A DNA stretch of 64,000 nt from Lotus japonicus (taxonomy: Eukaryota; Streptophyta; Magnoliopsida; Fabales; Fabaceae): assembly GCF_012489685.1 (NCBI RefSeq), contig NC_080042.1:52008066-52072065 (forward strand), read 5' to 3'. A program made the translations under genes and the position numbers. Under the pieces are notes generated by a model. The model saw only the letters and a list, made by a program, of their open reading frames with translations. It was not told the origin of the DNA and ran no database searches. Shown here one piece after another: positions 57,991 to 64,000 of this stretch. Positions within the stretch are counted from its first letter, which is position 1. Every line of letters starts with the position of its first letter.

Positions 57991-58099
57991 GTTTTGGATC
58001 TTGGGACATATGCCTTTCTCCCGTCATGTGTTGCTTGCATCCACTGTCCAGGTTCCACGGTTGGAGTTTCGATGGACCTATTGAAGATATCTGCAACAT
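57917..58099 (-). pseudogene. Sirevirus protease remnant
   Basis: NLDSGCKQHMTGER contains the DSG catalytic motif of copia aspartic protease. It overlaps the end of gag in a different frame. The sequence departs from pol within about 20 residues after the motif, which marks the deletion edge. Confidence 0.65.
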
Positions 58100-59732
58100 A
58101 TATAATCTTATCCCTAGGTACCCACTTTCTGGGTCCTTTCTTGTTAGTTAGCCCAGAAGTTCTGACAACTTTGGGTCTTTCAACAGGATAATATACAGGA
58201 ATTTTTGCATGATATTTAGACATGGAGAAAGATCCCTTTATAAGAGGAGGTTTAGCAGCTTCAGCAGGTACAGGGTCAGGCAATATGGTACCAGAGGGAA
58301 CAAAGCATTCATAAAAAGATTTAGCTTTAGGCACAGAGGGCTCATTTCTAATTGGTTTAGAATACCCAATGCCACGCATTCCATTTCTGCTCACGCCATA
58401 GATCAATGAAGCCATCAAGCTTCTATCTACGCTTTTAGCCAGGAATCTTTGAAAAGATTTTTCATACTTAGATTCATGCTTACTATCAGAGGCATCGCAG
58501 GCAATAACTTCTTCTAACTTAGCAATTTGATTCTTAAGCACAGAGTTAGAATTAACTAAAGCATGGTTATCATTTTTCAAATCAGAAATAATTTTCTCAT
58601 GTTCAACAGAAGTTTCAGAGGCAGCAGAGAAATTCTTTTTCAACCTTTTATGCTTAGTCAAGAGAGAGTTATATTTATCCATAATTTCAGACAAAGCATC
58701 TTTAAGTTCAGAGGTTAAGAAAGAATCAAATACCTCATTTTCATCGTCAGAGTCTGGATCTCCTTCTGATGCTGAGTCAGAGTCAACAGCTTCCTTTGAC
58801 TCTGCTCCTTTGTCTTTGACAATAGCCATGAGTCCTTGAACTTCACCATCAGAGTCAACATCCTCTGACTCTGATTCATCAAAAGTCACCATCAGACTCT
58901 TCTTGGTCTTGAAATGCTTCTTTGACTTTTCGTCCTTTGATGAACCTTTGTATTTGCTCTGCCTGTGCTTCCAGATGCAGTTGAGCTTTCTGGATATCAG
59001 AGTCAGCTCATCTTCATCAGAATCTTCTGATGCTTCTTCAGATTCTTCTGCTTCAGCTTGGAGAGCTTTTGACTTCTCAGATTTAGCCTTCTCAGAGCGC
59101 TTCAGCTCATGGCATTTCAGTATGCTGATGAGTTCTTCTAAACTCATATGCTCAACATCTCTTGTAAGCTCTATTGAAGTCACTAAAGGCATCCAGCTTT
59201 CAGGAAGACTTCTGATGACCCTTATGACATGATCTTTTGTAGTGTAGCTTTTGTTGAGAGGTCTTATTCCAGCTACGAGCAACTGAAATCTGGAAAACAT
59301 ATCCTCAATGGATTCGTCAGGTTCCATTTGGAAGGATTCATACTGCTTGATCAGAGACAACGCCTTTGTCTCTTTCACCCTTTTGTTTCCTTCATGTGTC
59401 ATCTTTAAGGAATCAAGGATACACTTAGCGGAATCACGATCAGTAATTTTCACATATTCTTCATATGAAATGGCACTTTGCAGAATAGCTCTTGATCGGT
59501 GATGATCTCTGAACTCCTTCTTTTGATCTTCACTCATCTTCTCCCTTGGGATTTTTACACCATGTTTATCAACAGGAGGGGTGTAACCATCAACAACAAA
59601 ATCCCAGAGATCAGGATCAAAGCCAAGAAAGAAGCTTTTGATTCTATCTTTCCAGAAATCAAATCTCTGACCATCAAAGATAGGTGGTCTTGCACTGTAT
59701 TGATATTTGCTTGTAGTAGTGGTGGAATCCAT
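57987..59732 (-). CDS. Sirevirus gag-like polyprotein
   Basis: A 581-codon frame starts 75 bases inside the 5' LTR border. It begins with the copia gag signature (RPPIFDGQRFDFWKDRIKSF and DLWDFVVDGY), then the UBN2-type capsid region (ALSLIKQYESFQM, DMFSRFQLLVAGIRPL), acidic linkers and a coiled coil. The usual CCHC zinc knuckle is not found where it should lie, between the RKLNCIW block and KKSLMVTFDESESED. Gag packages the element RNA into particles; loss of the knuckle would be expected to weaken RNA binding. Its C-terminus overlaps the protease in another frame. Confidence 0.85.
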   Translation of the reverse strand: MDSTTTTSKYQYSARPPIFDGQRFDFWKDRIKSFFLGFDPDLWDFVVDGYTPPVDKHGVKIPREKMSEDQKKEFRDHHRSRAILQSAISYEEYVKITDRDSAKCILDSLKMTHEGNKRVKETKALSLIKQYESFQMEPDESIEDMFSRFQLLVAGIRPLNKSYTTKDHVIRVIRSLPESWMPLVTSIELTRDVEHMSLEELISILKCHELKRSEKAKSEKSKALQAEAEESEEASEDSDEDELTLISRKLNCIWKHRQSKYKGSSKDEKSKKHFKTKKSLMVTFDESESEDVDSDGEVQGLMAIVKDKGAESKEAVDSDSASEGDPDSDDENEVFDSFLTSELKDALSEIMDKYNSLLTKHKRLKKNFSAASETSVEHEKIISDLKNDNHALVNSNSVLKNQIAKLEEVIACDASDSKHESKYEKSFQRFLAKSVDRSLMASLIYGVSRNGMRGIGYSKPIRNEPSVPKAKSFYECFVPSGTILPDPVPAEAAKPPLIKGSFSMSKYHAKIPVYYPVERPKVVRTSGLTNKKGPRKWVPRDKIIYVADIFNRSIETPTVEPGQWMQATHDGRKAYVPRSKT

Positions 59733-59792
59733 GAGTTTTTCACACTGGCCCGGATCTACTGAACACTGTTAAGTGTGGTAATCAGAACTTGC

Positions 59793-59804
59793 GCTCTGAT
59801 ACCA
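59793..59804 (-). other. Primer binding site (initiator Met tRNA type)
   Basis: TGGTATCAGAGC on the minus strand, two bases inside the 5' LTR. This is the usual plant copia primer site complementary to the 3' end of initiator methionine tRNA. Confidence 0.88.
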
Positions 59805-59806
59805 AT

Positions 59807-61048
59807 TGAAGGTGTGAAAAACGACTAGAAGGGGGGGTTGAATAGCGTTTTCAATATAAAAACTTTCCCCTTAAGATTTAAAGTAAATCTTTTCGGTTTC
59901 TCTAAGATAGATGGTGCAGCGGATAAAGATAGAGAGAAGAGAAAAGCACACAAGTATTTTATCCTGGTTCACTTGATAAATCCCTCAAGCTAATCCAGTC
60001 CACCCGTTAAGGTGATTTCTTCCTTCTTAGAATGAAGGCAATCCACTAATCAGATAATTGTTACAACTGCACTTGAAACCTACAAGTGACTAACAATACA
60101 CTGACTTAGCTATCACTAAGATTCACTCTCTTAGTCTTCTCTAGGATCCGATCAACCTTGATCTCCTAAAGGAATCACCACTAAGATTCACTCTCTTAGT
60201 CTTCTCTAGGATCCGATCAACCTTGATCTCCTAAAGGAATCACCACTAAGATTCACTCTCTTAGTCTTCTTAAGGATACTGACCTACCCGGTCCCTTAAG
60301 GAAAATCAAACAACTGTTTGAGGTTGGTGTTTACAAAGGTTTGCTTCTAAATAAGCTGAGTGTAAACCAAATAAGAATAGATGAAGAAAGTAGAGGCTTG
60401 AATCTTTTCTTGTATTGCAGCTCTTTGTTTTCTCTCGCTCTTCTCGCTCTCTTGGTCTTTCTTCTTTTCTTCAGCCTTTTATAGTCCAAGGTGCAAAGGA
60501 TATTTCTGTTGAGAGAATATGACCGTTGGAGGGCATTTCTGGAACTTCCAGAACCTGCTGTGGCTGAACCTTGGTAGGTAGGCATTTCAGAATAGTACAC
60601 TGCTCTTGTACTTCTCGATAGAGACCTTTGCCTTTAACCATTGACCTCTGATCAGAGTTATGCTTCGTGTTGGAACTCGTGAAGCTTGGTGATCAGAGTC
60701 AGAGGGATGCTTGGATCCTCTGACCTTCGTAACTTCTGCTTCTGGACCTTCAGAGCTTCTGAACCTTCAGAGCCTCTGGTCCCTCAGAGCTTCTGGTCTT
60801 CAGATCTTCTGATCCTCAGATCTTCTGATCCTCTGATCTTCTGATCCTCTGATCTTCAGATCCTCTGATCTTCAGATCCTCTGATCTTCTGAACTTCTGA
60901 CGAATATATCTTCTGGTGTCAGAATCAGAACCTGTTTGTCAAAACACTCAAGACAAACATTAGAGTATCATAGTTGTTCATCCACAAATAAATACTTGTT
61001 ATCATCAAAACATAGAGTTGTTCCACATGACCAAATCTTGATCTTACA
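59807..61048 (-). mobile_element. 5' LTR of young Sirevirus
   Basis: 1242 bp, matching 55997-57238 at a constant offset of 3810 bases. TATAAAAG is at 60476-60483. Confidence 0.93.
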
Positions 61049-61053
61049 AATTT

Positions 61054-62049
61054 CATTAAAAATCCTACATGACACGTATTCCTTCCTCTTAATGTACACC
61101 CTTCTTCTTAACCTACACTCATCTCTCTTAAAAAGCCTATTTAAGACTCTAATTCTTCATTCTTCTCTCCATAATTTGAATCTCTCTCTATCATTTGATT
61201 TCCACAACTATCAGCCTCTCTTGGTCTCTAGCCATTGATTCTCGGTATTCATCCTCATTTTTCATTCAATCGACCAGTTAGATCTGAATTTTTTTCGTTA
61301 ACTATTAACAAGTTGAGCACTTTTTCTATTGCAGATGATGATTACCAGATTAAGGTTTGAGACTACAAGTTGTACAGGTATTTATCAATTTCTTAAAAAC
61401 CATATATAAGACTCTCCAATTGTTTCTTTCTTTCTCCATCATTTTAGCATTGTCATCACAATTCTCTTTTCCTCTGTTTTTTTTTTTTGCAGCTTCTCAC
61501 TATTCTTCATGATTGAAAGGTATTCTTCTAATCATTATTTCCATGCATGTTCTCCTTGATCTATTCTCATGTCGTTGTGTTTCATTTCTATTTTTTTTTT
61601 CTGACGATCGATCTCACTTGCATTGTGTTACATTCATTTTTTGTGACGTTTTCACATATTTGTATACATTTTTTCGTTTCCGGTTTATGCGTTTCCATTT
61701 TGTTTATTTTCAGGTTTTGCAGTTTTCATAACAAGGGATCTTGGAGGTTTGTTTAAATTTCGTTTTTTATTGCGGTTCCTCATTCGATTTCTTTGATGTT
61801 GTTTTAATTTTTTTTTATGTATCTTCATAGATCCTGATATTGTTTTGGAAGTTGTAATGTACAGAACTCACTAATGGAGGTTTATGTGACTTACAATTTT
61901 GCTGATCAATTTACATTAGCTACCATCACTTTATCATGAGAGAAAGGAACAATGCACTCTAATGTTGGAACTTTCGAATTGTGATATTTATGGCAATATG
62001 GGGCGTTTGGAAGCTATAATGTGCAAATCTCACCAATTTCGTTGTAAAA
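61054..62049. other. Intergenic, gene-like leader but no gene assigned
   Basis: T/C-rich sequence with possible splice signals (TTGCAG near 61337 and 61493), reminiscent of a 5' leader, but no coding exon can be supported. Confidence 0.3.
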
Positions 62050-63250
62050 GTATAAATCACATATTTTAGTCTTAATTGCTTTTTAATTCTTGACTTATTT
62101 ATAGTAAAATAGAACACGACATTATTGGTATTTAATTAATTTTAATTGTATTCAATTCATTTCCTTATTTATAACAAAATTAATGACGACATTAGGTTGT
62201 GATTAAAATTTTAAATTTTTGATTTCGTCAAGACAATTAATAATTATTCAAATTTGAAAACATTGATATTGAATTAATTGTTAGTCAAAATTGAGCAATA
62301 ACTCTTCAATTATCAGTTTTAGTATTTAATTAGTCTTAATTGCTTTTTAATTCTTGACTTATTTATAGTAGAATAGAACACAACATTATTGCTATTTAAT
62401 TCATTTTAATTGTATTCAATTCATTTCCTTATTTATAGCAAAATTAATGACGAGATTAGTTTGTGATTAAAATTTTAAATTTTTGATTTCGTCAAGACAA
62501 ATAATAATTATTCAAGTTTGAAAACATTATTATTGAATTAATTGTTAGTCAAAATTGAGCAATAAGTTTTCCATTATCCGTTTTAGTATTTAATAAGTCT
62601 TAATTACTTTTTAATTCTTGACTTATTTATTGTAAAATAGAACACGACATTATTTCTATTTAATTCATTTTAATTGTATTCAATTCATTTCCTTATTTAT
62701 AGAAAAATTAATGACGAGATTAGTTTGTGATTAAAATTTTAAATTTTTATTTCGTCAAGACAATTAATAATTATTCAAATTTGAAAACATTGATATTGAA
62801 TTAATTGTTAGTCAAAATTGAGCAATAAATCTTCCATTGATAGTTTTAGTATTTAATTAGTCTTAATTGCTTTTTAATTCTTGACTCATTTATAGTAAAA
62901 TAGAACACAACATTATTGCTATTTAATTCATTTTAATTATATTCAATTCATTTCCTTATTTATAGAAAAGTTAATGACGACATTGGTTAGTAATTTAAAT
63001 TTTAAATTTTTGATTTCGTCAAAACAATTAATAATTATACAAATTTGAAAACATTGAAATTTAATTAATTGTTAATCAAAATTGAGCAATAACTCTTCCA
63101 TTATTTGTTTTATTATTTAATCAGTCTTAATTTTTTTTAATTCTTGACTTATTTACAGAATAATAAAGCACGACATTATTGCTATTTAATAAATTTTAAT
63201 TCGATTTAATTCATTTCCTTATTTATAGAAAACGTATTAATAATTACTAT
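62050..63250. repeat. AT-rich tandem array with 263-264 bp period
   Basis: Repeated CTTAATTGCTTTTTAATTC landmarks occur at 62071, 62335, 62599, 62862 and 63125. Each unit also has TCATTTCCTTATTTATA and TTGATTTCGTCAAGACAA. About four and a half units are present, the last most diverged. Confidence 0.92.
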
Positions 63251-64000
63251 TTAAATTTAATAATCAAGTATTTAATGTGTTTCAAAATGTATTAATTTGT
63301 GTTGAATTTTGAGAAATAAATTACACATCGACATTCAATCAAATATTCAATTAATTTTCCAATTTTTCGTTAAAAAAATCAATTAATTATACCATTAACT
63401 CTTAGAATATTTAATCAGTTTTTATTATACCATTAATTATTTAATAAAAATGTGATCTTCTTTTCCCTTTACATATACAAAACATGTTTTTTTTCTTCAA
63501 CGTAATGTATCTCTATTGATTATTTTTAAGAAAAAAACTCATCTTTCTTTCCATTTATATATACATAACGTAATTTATTAAAAAAATCGTACTTATTTAA
63601 AAAACTAAACATTGTCCCCATTAATTATTTAATAAACATCGCATCTTTATTTCCATTTTTTAATGCGTGATGGGAGTGTAAATATTAATACACAAATTAA
63701 AGAAATAATAATTACTATTTAAAAACAATAATCATGTATTAACAGCTTGAATGTAGACACTTAAAGGAATTGAATTATAACGAATTTATTACACATTAAT
63801 ACAAAGTCAAAATTTCAATTAGTTATACCATTAATGCTCAGCCAACATAAAGTTCAACAATTTTTTTTGAAATTAATGATTATTTAGTGCATTAATAACG
63901 GTCATTTATTTAAAAAATAATCATTATTCCAAATAAGTTTTAATTCCTTAATTACGTCAATTTCTTTTTTTACAATTCATGTTATGACCGCAATGAATTC
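63251..64000. other. AT-rich DNA, no gene seen
   Basis: Very AT-rich, with scattered TTAATTA runs and fragments resembling the preceding repeat unit. No coding or RNA feature can be supported. Confidence 0.5.

Larger units (their letters stand above)
55997..61048 (-). mobile_element. Young, internally deleted Sirevirus (5052 bp)
   Basis: The element lies on the minus strand: 5' LTR 59807-61048, primer binding site, gag, a protease remnant, 3' polypurine tracts, and 3' LTR 55997-57238. It is flanked by a perfect 5-bp duplication, AATTT. The LTRs have equal length (1242 bp) and show no difference in the lines I compared, so insertion was recent. Integrase, reverse transcriptase, RNase H and the envelope-like ORF are missing, so it must have been mobilised in trans or deleted after insertion. 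Confidence 0.93.

Noticed and set aside
56521..60600. Identical 89-codon ORFs in both Sirevirus LTRs as genes
   Set aside because: They lie at equal positions in the two LTRs, overlap the TATA region and show no domain. Identity only reflects LTR identity.

Overview
The window looks like nuclear DNA of a flowering plant, most likely a legume. The evidence is AT-rich intergenic DNA, spliced genes with GT/AG introns, P-class pentatricopeptide repeat (PPR) genes, a plastid-targeted cytochrome b6 assembly factor, and a dense mixture of plant retroelements and MITEs (Sirevirus-type Ty1/copia, Ty3/gypsy LTRs, L1-type LINEs, tRNA-derived SINEs, MULE, hAT and Harbinger types). I cannot fix the genus. 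Nothing in it looks bacterial or organellar.

Layout. 1-9593 is an old Sirevirus: an LTR end, a stub of RNase H, an envelope-like ORF cut in frame by a 2.89 kb solo Ty3/gypsy LTR (2140-5029), a 3' region with repeated polypurine tracts and an unexplained antisense ORF, and a 3' LTR. 9594-20265 is nested gypsy-type debris with a decayed spliced gag-like gene (12052-14335), a fold-back MITE (14913-15154) and a second long LTR ending at 20265. 20516-21561 is a Harbinger-type element. About 21800-22930 is a LINE tail split by a SINE.

The host genes lie on the minus strand. They are a restorer-like PPR gene (26663-28294), an intact six-exon CCB2-like gene (32591-36496) with a broken relative at about 23100-25400, and a second PPR gene (54105-55742). 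The sequence downstream of the two PPR genes is also related, so PPR and CCB2 segments were probably duplicated together or in steps. Between them lie RNA polymerase II subunit 2 gene fragments (38178-39135), a Pack-MULE candidate (40239-41460), a hAT derivative (42057-42472) and a complete-length but mutated L1 (43566-49707).

55997-61048 is a very young, internally deleted Sirevirus with equal-length, apparently identical LTRs and a clean 5-bp target duplication. It sits 255 bp upstream of the second PPR gene on the same strand, so its 3' LTR points into that gene. 62050-63250 is a roughly 264-bp AT-rich tandem array, followed by AT-rich DNA to the end.

The most interesting biology is the PPR pair. 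The two proteins are very similar, yet nearly all base-specifying residues in repeats 6-12 differ, and one copy has just acquired an LTR as its upstream neighbour. Next in interest is the antisense ORF in the older Sirevirus.
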